From Hyphomicrobiales bacterium (GTDB taxonomy: Bacteria; Pseudomonadota; Alphaproteobacteria; Rhizobiales; Beijerinckiaceae): a stretch of DNA of 64,000 nt. Both the position numbers and the translations under genes were made by a program. This document shows positions 48,060 to 56,866 of this stretch, one piece after another (the first letter of the stretch is position 1; each line of letters begins with the position of its first letter). Under the pieces are notes generated by a model. The model did no database searches. It saw only the letters and a program-made list of their open reading frames with translations, and had not been told where the DNA came from. The stretch covers positions 83,800-147,799 of the forward strand of contig UCLR01000030.1 of assembly GCA_900473415.1 (NCBI GenBank), given 5' to 3'.

Positions 48060-48838
48060 TCAGATCGTGTTCCGGGCGATGACGATCTGCTGGATCCGCG
48101 AGGTGCCTTCGTAGATCCGGAACAAGCGTGCATCGCGGTAGAAGCGCTCGACGCCATACTCAGTCATGTAACCGGCGCCCCCATGGATCTGCACGGCACG
48201 ATCTGCGACCCGTCCCACCATCTCTCTGGCGAAAACTTGCTGCAGGCCGCGTCGGTTGAAACGTCCTCGCCCCGGTCCTTCCGACGCGCAGTCTCGAGCA
48301 CCATGCAGCGGGCTGCATAGGCTTCGGTACGGCTGTCGGCCAACATGGCTTGGACGAGCTGGAACTCGGCGATCGACTGACCGAACTGCTTTCTGTCCAT
48401 CGCATATCGCAGACTGTCGTCGATCAGGCGCTCCGTCATGGCCACGCCGATGGCCGAGATATGAAGCCGTCCACGATCGAGGGCCTTCATGGCGGTGCGG
48501 ACCCCCTGCCCTCCCGTCCGCCAAGCAAGGCATCGACCGGCACGTGGCAGTTCTCGAAAATCACATCTGCAGTATGTGAGCCTTTCTGCCCCATCCTCTC
48601 GTTCGGGCCGAGCGACAGTCCAGGCGTCCCTGCCTCGACGAGGAATGCAGTCGCTTGCCCTTCGACCTCCGTGTCTCAGCGGATCCGAATGGCCCAAGCA
48701 ACTTGCAGGCGGACCGCGGTAAGCCGCTCGGGCGGCAGCGTGAACCAACGCACCCCTGTCGAGAAAGTCGTACCGGAAACATTATCCGTCGCTTTTGGAA
48801 CAGTGATCCCATGTCGTCGATCCAATATTGGTCGGCCA
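48060..48838 (-). pseudogene. Acyl-CoA dehydrogenase, frameshifted C-terminal part
   Basis: Three pieces in different frames join into the C-terminal two-thirds of an acyl-CoA dehydrogenase. The first, at about 48570-48720, reads AFLVEAGTPGLSLGPNERMGQKGS. The second, at about 48245-48500, reads [44 protein letters not shown]. The last, at 48060-48245, ends [39 protein letters not shown]. At least two frameshifts and one in-frame stop break the gene, and the N-terminal substrate-binding part is missing. It marks the edge of the eroded segment next to the sarcosine oxidase cluster. Confidence 0.8.
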
Positions 48839-48907
48839 ATTCAAAACGCCGGAACGGGAACCGGCCTGCGAATTAGCGGACCGAACCAAGATCTGATAAG
48901 CAATTGG

Positions 48908-48928
48908 AAGTTGCATGAATAGCAACTT
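48908..48928. promoter_or_regulatory. Candidate operator: inverted repeat upstream of the sox-type cluster
   Basis: AAGTTGC-ATGAATA-GCAACTT has 7-bp perfect arms and a 7-bp spacer, in an AT-rich leader 68 bp before the chosen start of the first cluster gene. AraC- and LysR-type regulators bind such interrupted palindromes. The GlxA-type regulator at the cluster's end is a candidate. An ATG in the spacer is in frame with the first gene but would add a poor N-terminus. Confidence 0.45.
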
Positions 48929-48995
48929 TCAAGGCGTTCAATTTTACCGTAAGACAAAGTCAATAATAACAAAGCTTGCAGAGGGGAATTCTGCA

Positions 48996-50582
48996 ATGTC
49001 TCGCCTAGATGATCGGTCGACGGCTGGCAAGCCGTTGCCGGTGAGGGAACATTTGCGTCTACTCGTCATCGGTGCCGGTCCCGCTGGCCTCGCCGCGGCG
49101 TTGGAGGCAGCGCGCCGCGGTGTCGAGGTAGTCCTCGTGGACGAACATCCGGTCGACAATGCCTTGATGGGCCTCGACGTCCCCTTCCATTTCGGCCAAC
49201 GCATGAGCGGCGCGACGCGGAACAAGTCGCGCATGATGGAAGCGATCGCGGCCGCCGACGAGCGGATTGCCGAAGCATTCGAAGCCGGGGTCGATGTACG
49301 CCTCGGCGTATCCGCCTGGGGCCTCTTCTTGCCTAAGCCCGGGCTTCGCTGGCTGACGCAGAGTGTGGTCGGGCTCAGCGACGGCGACAGCACTTGGTAT
49401 GCATCCTTCGATGCCGCAATCATTGCCGCGGGTCGACGCGATATCGGCCTCGCTTTCCCGGGATGGGAATTGCCGGGCGTCATGGGTGTGACCGCCGCGC
49501 AGACCCTGCTCCATCGCTATGATGCGCTGGAAAGCCAGCGGATCGTCATCCTCGGCTCGGGCGCGGAAGCGACGAGCTTTGCCGAAGCCGCCTTCGCCGC
49601 CGGTCGCACCGTGGTGGCACTCGTTGAAGTCGCGGATGCTCCGCGGGACGGTAAGGGCTGTGAGCGCCTCGCAGCGCACGGCGTCCCGGTTCTGACCGGA
49701 ACGATGGTGTCGCGCGCGAGCGGGGATGCGAACGGCGTCGGGAACGTCACCTTGCGAACGCTGAACGACAGCGACCCGGAACATTTCGTTTCATGCGACA
49801 CGGTGGTGCTCGCGGTCGGCACCGCACCCGTCGTCGAACTGCTCGACGTCGCTGGTGCCGAGATCGGCTTCGTGGGATCCCGAGGGGGCCATGTCCCAAT
49901 GACGGACCGCGATGGCCGAACCTCGATTCCGGGCCTGTTCGCCGCGGGCGATTGTGCCGGAGTTTCGGCGGGAAAGACATCGGATCCCGAGATCGCCGCG
50001 GAAGAAGGCCGTCGTGCGGCCGCCGCAGCCTGCGCCGATCTCGCTCAGGGATCTCCTTCACCTCGGCAGACCGTTATCCGGGAAGGCGCGGCTACCGACG
50101 ATATCGAAGCCACCCAGTCGGCGTGGGTAGAGGCGGCGATGGCCGTCGCCGATCCGGATACGCATGTCTGCCAATGTGAGGAAGTCAGCCTTCCCGATCT
50201 TCTCGGTGTTCGCCCTCCGCGGTATCTGCCGCGCGCGCAGGCCCCGATGCTGGCGCGCAACCTCACTTCACTCGCCCACGACGGCCTCGTCCATCAGGAT
50301 CAAATCAAGCGGCTGACGCGCGCAGGCATGGGTCCCTGCCAGGGCCGACGCTGCCGGGAACAGGTCAGCGCGGTTCTGGCGCGCGCGACCGGTACGCCAC
50401 TCGGGAAGCTACCGCTGCCGAGCTACCGCGCGCCGGTTCGGCCGCTGCCGCTCTCCGCCTTCGCCGAAGACAGCGAGCCGGATGTCCTTGCGGCTAATTG
50501 GGAAGGTTGGTTCGGCATACCCGGCCAGTGGGATCCCTTTTGGACACTTTCCGATGGTGCCCGCACGGAGGAGCGCTCATGA
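48996..50582 (+). CDS. Opine-oxidase A / HcnB-like FAD- and Fe-S-containing oxidoreductase subunit
   Basis: This 528-residue protein resembles the A subunits of opine oxidases, D-hydroxyproline dehydrogenase and HcnB. It has an N-terminal FAD Rossmann fold (VIGAGPAGLAAALEAARRG), a second dinucleotide fold (VILGSGAEATSF), a FAD-closing motif (GLFAAGDCAG), and a C-terminal BFD-like [2Fe-2S] domain with CQCEEV and GPCQGRRC. Such subunits pass electrons from the substrate-oxidising partner. ATG 48996 follows GAGGGGAATTCTGC. The stop overlaps the next gene by ATGA. The small HcnA-like ferredoxin subunit that some relatives have is not encoded beside it. Confidence 0.88.
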   Translation: MSRLDDRSTAGKPLPVREHLRLLVIGAGPAGLAAALEAARRGVEVVLVDEHPVDNALMGLDVPFHFGQRMSGATRNKSRMMEAIAAADERIAEAFEAGVDVRLGVSAWGLFLPKPGLRWLTQSVVGLSDGDSTWYASFDAAIIAAGRRDIGLAFPGWELPGVMGVTAAQTLLHRYDALESQRIVILGSGAEATSFAEAAFAAGRTVVALVEVADAPRDGKGCERLAAHGVPVLTGTMVSRASGDANGVGNVTLRTLNDSDPEHFVSCDTVVLAVGTAPVVELLDVAGAEIGFVGSRGGHVPMTDRDGRTSIPGLFAAGDCAGVSAGKTSDPEIAAEEGRRAAAAACADLAQGSPSPRQTVIREGAATDDIEATQSAWVEAAMAVADPDTHVCQCEEVSLPDLLGVRPPRYLPRAQAPMLARNLTSLAHDGLVHQDQIKRLTRAGMGPCQGRRCREQVSAVLARATGTPLGKLPLPSYRAPVRPLPLSAFAEDSEPDVLAANWEGWFGIPGQWDPFWTLSDGARTEERS

Positions 50583-51760
50583 ACGCGACCGGCGGGATAA
50601 AGGGAGCCAGCGTCATCGTGGTCGGCGGTGGCGTTACTGGCCTGAGCAGTGCTTGGTGGCTGGCCCGGGCAGGGGCGGATGTGCTGGTCATCGAGAAAGG
50701 CATTGTTGGTTGGGGCGCTTCCGGTCGCAACGGTGGCGGTGCGACCCACCACCAAAGCCCCCTCTTCGCCGAGGAGCAGCGGCTCTGGCCGCAGATGGAT
50801 GAACTTCTCGGCTACCCGACCGAATTTCAGCCGAAGCGCATCCGAATGGCGCTGAGCGACCGGCAGCTCGAGGAATTCAAGATCGGCGTCGACAACACCC
50901 GCGGCCAGGGCTTTCCGGCCGAATGGCTCGACGCGAAACAGGTCCGCGATCTCGTCCCCCTCGCCGGAAACAACGTCGTCGGCGGCGTCTATTATGAGCG
51001 CGGCGGCCACGCAAACCCTCAGCGCACCGTCCAGGCCTACGCTTGGGCCTTGCAGGATCTCGGCGGACGCATCCTCCAGCACACGGCAGTCACCGGCTTC
51101 CAGCGCAGTGGCGGCAAAGTCGTCGCGGTCGAGACGAGCGCAGGCGTATTCGCCTGCGACACGCTGATCCTGGCCGCCGGTCCGCAGACCGGCAGATTGT
51201 CGGCCCAGCTCGACAGCGAGGTGCCGGTGACGGTCGCGCGTGCGGAAATGATCGTCACCGAGCCGCTGCCGCTGATGCCGATCGGCGGCGTTGACGGCAA
51301 TCACCTGTACGGCCGCCAGACCTTGCGCGGAAACCTCGCCTATGGCGGTGGCCCGCATGAGTGGCTGACGCCGGACGACGACGCGGTCGCGGCACGCCCT
51401 TCGAGCCCGCTAGCCCGAAACATCGCGAAGCGTCTCGCCGAACTGTTCCCGAAGGCCGCTCATATCCGCGTGATCCGCAGTTGGGCCGGGGTCATCGAGA
51501 ATACTCCGGATGGCCGGCCCGTCATTGATCGGCTGCCGACAGCCAGCAACGCGATAATTGCGACGATGTCGAGCGTCGGCTTCGGTCTTTCGCCCGCGAC
51601 CGGGCGAGCAATCTCCCAGCTCGTGCTCGCTGGACACTGCGATTTCGCGGACCTGTCGAGCTTCCGCCTGTCGCGCTTCGGCAATCTGAACCCGGCCTGG
51701 CGCGAGGAGCGCGGCTGGCTTCCCCCGCAAACGGATGATGACGATGCCCGCGCGGCCTGA
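50579..51760 (+). CDS. Opine-oxidase B / DAO-family FAD-dependent oxidoreductase
   Basis: This 393-residue flavoprotein is of the D-amino-acid oxidase / glycine oxidase superfamily. It begins VIVVGGGVTGLSSAWWLARAG (FAD site) with WGASGRNGGG as the adjacent substrate-side loop, and ends with SSVGFGLSPATGRAISQLV, the FAD-closing helix region. It probably oxidises the C-N bond of a secondary amine or N-substituted amino acid, with the preceding gene product as electron-transfer partner. Its start overlaps that gene's stop. It ends 4 bp before soxB. Confidence 0.88.
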   Translation: MNATGGIKGASVIVVGGGVTGLSSAWWLARAGADVLVIEKGIVGWGASGRNGGGATHHQSPLFAEEQRLWPQMDELLGYPTEFQPKRIRMALSDRQLEEFKIGVDNTRGQGFPAEWLDAKQVRDLVPLAGNNVVGGVYYERGGHANPQRTVQAYAWALQDLGGRILQHTAVTGFQRSGGKVVAVETSAGVFACDTLILAAGPQTGRLSAQLDSEVPVTVARAEMIVTEPLPLMPIGGVDGNHLYGRQTLRGNLAYGGGPHEWLTPDDDAVAARPSSPLARNIAKRLAELFPKAAHIRVIRSWAGVIENTPDGRPVIDRLPTASNAIIATMSSVGFGLSPATGRAISQLVLAGHCDFADLSSFRLSRFGNLNPAWREERGWLPPQTDDDDARAA

Positions 51761-51764
51761 ACGA

Positions 51765-53021
51765 ATGACCGACCGCTACTCGGCCTGGCGGCTGCTGAAG
51801 GAAAGCCTCTCTGGCAATCGTGGCTGGAAACCGGCCTGGCGCAAGCCCGAGCCGAAGGCCTCCTACGACGTCATCATCGTCGGCGGCGGGGGGCACGGGT
51901 TGGCTACCGCCCACTACCTCGCCAGCGTGCATGGCATCACCAACGTCGCGGTGGTGGAGAAGGGACCGATCGGTCTCGGGAACGGCGGGCGCAATACCAC
52001 GATCGTGCGCTCGAATTACGGACTGCCGAGCAACACCCGCTTCTACGAACACTCGCTGAAGCTGTGGGAGGGGCTCGAGCAGGACCTCAACTACAACGTC
52101 ATGATGAGCCAGCGTGGCGTGCTCAATCTGTTTCATTCGGATTCCCAGCGCGATATCGCCGCCAGGCGCGGCAACTCGATGCGGATTCAGGGTGTGGACG
52201 CGGAACTCCTGGACCGCGAGGCCGTGCGCTCGGTCGCGCCATTCATCGAGCTGGACAACCCGATGTTCCCCATCTTCGGGGGCTTGATGCAGCGGCGCGG
52301 CGGCACGGCACGGCACGACGCGGTTATCTGGGGCTTCGCCCGGGCGGCCGATCGGCGCGGCGTCGACATCATCGAGCACTGCGAGGTCACGGGCATCCGG
52401 CGGGAAGCCGGCCGCGTCACGGGCGTCGAAACCACCCGCGGTTTCATCGGCGCCAAGAAGGTAGGCGTCGCCGTAGCGGGGAATACCTCCCGCCTGGCGA
52501 CGATGGCGGGCCTGAGCCTGCCGGTGGAGTCGCATCTGCTCCAAGCGTTCGTCTCGGAAGCCATCAAGCCGATGATCGACGGCGTGGTCACGTTCGGTGC
52601 CGGACACTTCTACATCAGCCAGTCGGACAAGGGCGGCCTTGTCTTCGGCGGCGACCTCGACGGCTACAACTCTTACTCGCAGCGCGGAAACCTTCCGGTG
52701 GTCGAGCACCTACTGGGCGCGGCGGTCTCGATGATCCCTGCCCTATCCCGCCTGCGAGTGCTGCGGCAATGGGCCGGCATCATGGACATGACGATGGATT
52801 CCTCTCCCTTCATCTGCAAGACGCCAATCGACGGCCTCTATTTCAATGGCGGCTGGTGCTACGGCGGCTTCAAGGCCACGCCCGGGTCCGGCTGGTGCTT
52901 CGCACACACCATCGCCCGGAATGAACCCCATGCCTTCAATGCCGACCTAACGATCGACCGCTTCCGCGACGGCCGCATGATCGACGAACGGGGCGCCGGC
53001 CCGAACCCCTGGGCGCAGTGA
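51765..53021 (+). CDS. soxB: Sarcosine oxidase subunit beta
   Basis: SoxB is the catalytic subunit of heterotetrameric sarcosine oxidase, which oxidises N-methylglycine to glycine and passes the methyl to tetrahydrofolate. The 418-residue protein starts with family-typical DRYSAWRLLKESLSGNRGW and has YDVIIVGGGGHGLATAHYLA (FAD) and GLGNGGRNTTIVRSNY. His184 in TARHDAV corresponds to the covalent FMN histidine of the family. GGWCYGGFKATPGSGWCFAH closes the active site. ATG 51765 was preferred to one 30 bp upstream because it gives the family N-terminus. Confidence 0.94.
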   Translation: MTDRYSAWRLLKESLSGNRGWKPAWRKPEPKASYDVIIVGGGGHGLATAHYLASVHGITNVAVVEKGPIGLGNGGRNTTIVRSNYGLPSNTRFYEHSLKLWEGLEQDLNYNVMMSQRGVLNLFHSDSQRDIAARRGNSMRIQGVDAELLDREAVRSVAPFIELDNPMFPIFGGLMQRRGGTARHDAVIWGFARAADRRGVDIIEHCEVTGIRREAGRVTGVETTRGFIGAKKVGVAVAGNTSRLATMAGLSLPVESHLLQAFVSEAIKPMIDGVVTFGAGHFYISQSDKGGLVFGGDLDGYNSYSQRGNLPVVEHLLGAAVSMIPALSRLRVLRQWAGIMDMTMDSSPFICKTPIDGLYFNGGWCYGGFKATPGSGWCFAHTIARNEPHAFNADLTIDRFRDGRMIDERGAGPNPWAQ

Positions 53022-53034
53022 GGGGGCCGCGGCG

Positions 53035-53310
53035 ATGCATTTGATCCCCTGCCCCTATTGCGGCGAGCGTCCCCAGGACGAATTCCACTACCGTGGCGAT
53101 GCCACTGTGAAGCGGCCCGCGCCGGACGCCGGCGAGCAGGCCTTCTACGACTACGTCTACACCCGGGCGAACCCACGTGGCTGGCATGATGAGTGGTGGC
53201 AGCACTACGCCGGCTGTCGGCAATGGATCAGGGTCAGGCGCAACACGCTGACTCATGCGGTCGCGGCCTCGGCCGGACCTGCGGACGCGCTGCCGGAGGC
53301 GACGCCATGA
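53035..53310 (+). CDS. soxD: Sarcosine oxidase subunit delta
   Basis: This 91-residue subunit binds zinc in the tetramer. CPYCGERPQDEFHYRGDA carries the first two Cys and a His, and HYAGCRQWIRVRRNTLTH carries the third Cys. It has the typical delta size and the characteristic DEWWQHYAGC block. GAGGGGG upstream of the ATG is a strong ribosome site. Its stop overlaps the soxA start by ATGA, ensuring coupled synthesis. Confidence 0.95.
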   Translation: MHLIPCPYCGERPQDEFHYRGDATVKRPAPDAGEQAFYDYVYTRANPRGWHDEWWQHYAGCRQWIRVRRNTLTHAVAASAGPADALPEATP

Positions 53311-56231
53311 CTTCGAAGCGCCTGCCCTCCGGTGGACTGATCGATCGCGGTACCACCGTCCGGTTCAATTTCGACGGTCGCAGCTTCACCGGTCATCCCG
53401 GCGACACGCTCGCCTCCGCCCTGCTCGCCAACGGCGTGCGCCTGGTCGGCCGCTCCTTCAAGTACCACCGGCCGCGCGGCATCATGACCGCTGGGCCCGA
53501 GGAACCGAACGCCCTTGTCGAGCTCCGTGAAGGTGCGCGGCGCGAGCCCAACACCAAGGCGACCGAGATCGAGCTGCATGATGGGCTCGTGAGCGCCAGC
53601 CAGAACCGCTGGCCGTCGCTTGCCTTCGATCTGATGTCGATCAACGGCTTCGCAGGTCCCGCGATCTCGGCTGGCTTCTACTACAAGACATTCATGTGGC
53701 CGAAGAGCTTCTGGGAGAAGCTGTACGAGCCTCTCATTCGCCGAGCCGCAGGCCTTGGCCGCGCCGCGTCCCAGCCCGATCCCGATCATTACGAGGCGAT
53801 GCACGCGCATTGCGACGTTCTCGTCGTCGGTTCGGGAGCTGCCGGTCTCGCCGCGGCACGGGCCGCCGGCGAAGCTGGAGCGCGCGTTATCATCTGCGAG
53901 CGAGACTTCGTCCCGGGCGGCGGGCTCCTGCTGTCCCCGGCCGACGCGGCCTGGCGTGGCGACATGGTGAATGCGCTCGAAGCGATGCCGAATGTCGAGA
54001 TCCTCACCCGGACGAATGTCTTCGGCTACTACGACCACAACCTGCTTGGTGCCGTGGAGCGTGTCTCCGACCACAAGGCCGAGCCGGACCAACATGAGGT
54101 CCGCCAACGCTACAGGACTTTCCGGGCGAAGCAGGTTGTCCTCGCCACCGGTGCAAGCGAGCGATTGATAGCCTTCCCCGGGAATGACCGCCCGGGCGCG
54201 ATGATGGCGGGAGCCGCCCTCACCTACCTGCGCAGGTTCGGTGTCGTTCCGGGTCGCAACGCCGTCGTCTTCACCAACAACGACAGCGCCTACGAAACCG
54301 CGCTTGCCCTCGCCGAGGCCGGATCCGGTAAGGTCACGCTCGTCGATGTCCGGTCCCAGAGCGCGCTGGCCGCTGCGATGACGGCCCGCGGCATTGATGT
54401 CCGGCTCGCAAGCGAGGTCGCGTACTTCGACGGCAAGACCGCGCTTGTGCGCCGTCGAGGCGGCGCGGGGGGCGACAAGTTTGTCGCCGATCTCCTCTGC
54501 CCCTCCGGCGGCTGGAACCCGAACGTTCAGCTCGCCAGCCAATCAGGAGCGAAGCCGCGTTGGGAGGCTACGCTGGCGAGCCATGTGCCGGGAGAGTCGG
54601 TGCAGGCCGAACGATCGGCCGGAGCCACCAAAGGGATCTTCGGCATCGGTGCAGCCGCCTACGATGGCGCGAGGGCCGGACGCGAGGCCGCTGCGGCCGC
54701 CGGGTTCGCCAAGGCGCAGGATTTCGCCTTGCCCGAGCGGGGACCCGCAGAGCAACCGATCGCGCCTTTCTGGGAGGTCAAGGCTTCCGGCAAGAGCTTC
54801 GTCGACCTGCAACATGACGTAACCGCCGAGGACATTCGCCTCGCCCATCGCGAGGGCTTCAGCCACGTCGAACATGCCAAGCGCTATACGACGCATGGCA
54901 TGGCGACCGATCAGGGTAAGCTCGGCAGCCTTGTCGGATCCGCCATTCTCGCCGAGGCGCGGGGCGAACCGGTTGAAGCCGTCGGCGTACCCACGCACCG
55001 CCCCTACACCATGCCGGTCGCCTTCGGAGCGCTAGCGGGCCACGCGTCTGGCGCTCACTTCCAGCCCGTCCGCCGGACCGCGCTGAATGACTGGCATCTG
55101 CGCAACGGCGCGGTCATGCAGCCGACCGGAGCTTGGCTGCGGCCCTTCTTCTATCCCAAGCCCGGCGAAACCGGTTGGGAGCCGATTTTCCGCGAGGCAC
55201 GCGCCGTCCGCTCGTCCGTCGGGATCTGCGACGTCTCGACGCTCGGCAAGATTGACGTCCAGGGACCGGACGCGGCGGCCTTCCTCGACCGGCTCTACAT
55301 CAACACCTTCTCGACGCTGGCGGTCGGCAAATGCCGCTACGGCGTGATGCTGCGCGAGGACGGCATCGTCTTCGACGACGGCACCACCTCGCGCCTGGCC
55401 GAGGACCATTTCCTGGTCACGACGACAACCGGAAACGCCGCGCCGGTGCTGGAGCACATGGAGTTTCACGCGCAGACCGTCTGGCCCGAGCTCGACGTCC
55501 AGTTCTGCTCCGTGACTGACCAGTGGGCGCAGGTCGCCGTCGCCGGTCCGAAATCCCGCGAAACGCTCGCTGCCGCCGTTGATGGTCTCGACCTTTCCAA
55601 TGAGGTCTTTCCGTTCATGGGCGTGGGTGAAGGCAAGATCGCCGGGGTGCCGGTCCGCTTGTTCCGGATCAGCTTCTCAGGCGAGCTCGCCTACGAGATT
55701 GCCGTGCCTTCCGGTCACGCCGAAACCGTCTGGGAAGCGATACTGGCAGCGGGCAAGCCGTTCGGGATCGTGCCTTACGGCCTCGAGGCCATGAGCCTGA
55801 TGCGCGTCGAGAAGGGTCACGCGGCCGGCCCCGAGTTGAACGGACAGACGACCGCCGCCGATCTCGGCATGGGCCGGATGATGAAGAAGAGCGGCGACGT
55901 AATCGGTCGCGTGCTCGCTGGACGTCCCGGTCTTGCGGACCCCGGACGCCCGCGCCTCGTCGGCATTCGCCCGGTCGATACGAACAAACGCCTGCGCGGC
56001 GGCGCCCATATCGTGCGCGAGCCCGGCTCGGGAACAAGCATGGGCTGGGTCAGCAGCGTCACGCAGTCGATCGAACATGCCTGCTGGATCGGGCTGGCCA
56101 TGGTCGAAAACGGCGAGGCCCTGAAGAACCAGCGCGTCTTCGCCGTCTCCCCGCTTCATGACGAGAGCGTCGAAGTAACGATCACCAGTCCTCACCACGT
56201 CGATCCGGAGAACCTTCGTGTCCGCGCCTGA
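53307..56231 (+). CDS. soxA: Sarcosine oxidase subunit alpha
   Basis: This 974-residue subunit has an N-terminal HcnA-like beta-grasp domain without Fe-S cysteines (GTTVRFNFDGRSFTGHPGDTLASALLANGV), an NAD-binding Rossmann domain (LVVGSGAAGLAAARAAGEAG), and a second dinucleotide domain. Its C-terminal half is aminomethyltransferase (GcvT)-like and binds tetrahydrofolate (SVGICDVSTLGKIDVQGPDAAAFLDRLY to the C-terminus). It accepts formaldehyde equivalents to make 5,10-methylene-THF. ATG 53307 overlaps the soxD stop; the longer open frame has no family sequence. Confidence 0.95.
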   Translation: MTSKRLPSGGLIDRGTTVRFNFDGRSFTGHPGDTLASALLANGVRLVGRSFKYHRPRGIMTAGPEEPNALVELREGARREPNTKATEIELHDGLVSASQNRWPSLAFDLMSINGFAGPAISAGFYYKTFMWPKSFWEKLYEPLIRRAAGLGRAASQPDPDHYEAMHAHCDVLVVGSGAAGLAAARAAGEAGARVIICERDFVPGGGLLLSPADAAWRGDMVNALEAMPNVEILTRTNVFGYYDHNLLGAVERVSDHKAEPDQHEVRQRYRTFRAKQVVLATGASERLIAFPGNDRPGAMMAGAALTYLRRFGVVPGRNAVVFTNNDSAYETALALAEAGSGKVTLVDVRSQSALAAAMTARGIDVRLASEVAYFDGKTALVRRRGGAGGDKFVADLLCPSGGWNPNVQLASQSGAKPRWEATLASHVPGESVQAERSAGATKGIFGIGAAAYDGARAGREAAAAAGFAKAQDFALPERGPAEQPIAPFWEVKASGKSFVDLQHDVTAEDIRLAHREGFSHVEHAKRYTTHGMATDQGKLGSLVGSAILAEARGEPVEAVGVPTHRPYTMPVAFGALAGHASGAHFQPVRRTALNDWHLRNGAVMQPTGAWLRPFFYPKPGETGWEPIFREARAVRSSVGICDVSTLGKIDVQGPDAAAFLDRLYINTFSTLAVGKCRYGVMLREDGIVFDDGTTSRLAEDHFLVTTTTGNAAPVLEHMEFHAQTVWPELDVQFCSVTDQWAQVAVAGPKSRETLAAAVDGLDLSNEVFPFMGVGEGKIAGVPVRLFRISFSGELAYEIAVPSGHAETVWEAILAAGKPFGIVPYGLEAMSLMRVEKGHAAGPELNGQTTAADLGMGRMMKKSGDVIGRVLAGRPGLADPGRPRLVGIRPVDTNKRLRGGAHIVREPGSGTSMGWVSSVTQSIEHACWIGLAMVENGEALKNQRVFAVSPLHDESVEVTITSPHHVDPENLRVRA

Positions 56232-56832
56232 ACGCCTTTCGCGCTTCCCGGCCTCGCGGTCGCTTTCCGGCGGACGCAAAGGGTCGGACGCCCTCTCCAT
56301 CGTCGAGCAGCACGCCGCGCTGACCCAGATCACCGCCCGCAAGGGTCGGCAGAGCGACGTCGCTTCCATCGTCGCCCGTGCCCTCGCCCTCGAACTGGCG
56401 GATCCCGGCCGCGCCACGAATGGATCAGGTCGGACCGCGATCTGGGTTCAGCCCGGGAGCTGGCTGATCCGCGCTCCGGGCTCCGAGCGCGGCGAGCTGT
56501 CGACCTCACTTCGGCAAAGCCTCGACGGTGCCGCAGCGGTGGTCGATCAGAGCCATGGTCGAAACGTGATCGAGTTCAGCGGCAAGCACGCACAATCGGT
56601 ACTGGCTCGCCTCTGTCGTCTCGATCTGCATGACCGGGCCTTCACCCCCGGGGCCAGTGCCTCCACGATCGTCGGCCACGTTTCCTGCCAGCTCTACCGC
56701 CTCGAGAGCCCGGTCCCTTCCTTCGGCCTGATCGTCGGCTCGACCTTCGCCGAATGGCTCCTCGATGAACTCCAGGCCGCAGCCTCCAGCCATGGCTGGA
56801 ACTTCCAGCCTGTGCGGAATGCTGCGGCATGA
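56218..56832 (+). CDS. soxG: Sarcosine oxidase subunit gamma
   Basis: This 204-residue protein is the gamma subunit, which has a GcvT-like fold and packs against alpha. Key stretches are IWVQPGSWLIRAPG, VVDQSHGRNVIEFSGKHAQSVLARLCRLDLHDRAF and a C-terminal SFGLIVGSTFAEWLLDELQAA. The start is GTG, lying 14 bp inside soxA, so translation is coupled. With it, the sox set is complete in the canonical order B-D-A-G, although glyA and folD genes often found with it are absent. Confidence 0.92.
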   Translation: MSAPERLSRFPASRSLSGGRKGSDALSIVEQHAALTQITARKGRQSDVASIVARALALELADPGRATNGSGRTAIWVQPGSWLIRAPGSERGELSTSLRQSLDGAAAVVDQSHGRNVIEFSGKHAQSVLARLCRLDLHDRAFTPGASASTIVGHVSCQLYRLESPVPSFGLIVGSTFAEWLLDELQAAASSHGWNFQPVRNAAA

Positions 56833-56866
56833 CCCTTCCTTCGGCACAAAACCGGATCAGCGCGCC

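Noticed and set aside
41611..48838. A CRISPR array or defence island in the gene-poor region
   Set aside because: No regularly spaced direct repeats and no nuclease, helicase or toxin-antitoxin genes were seen.
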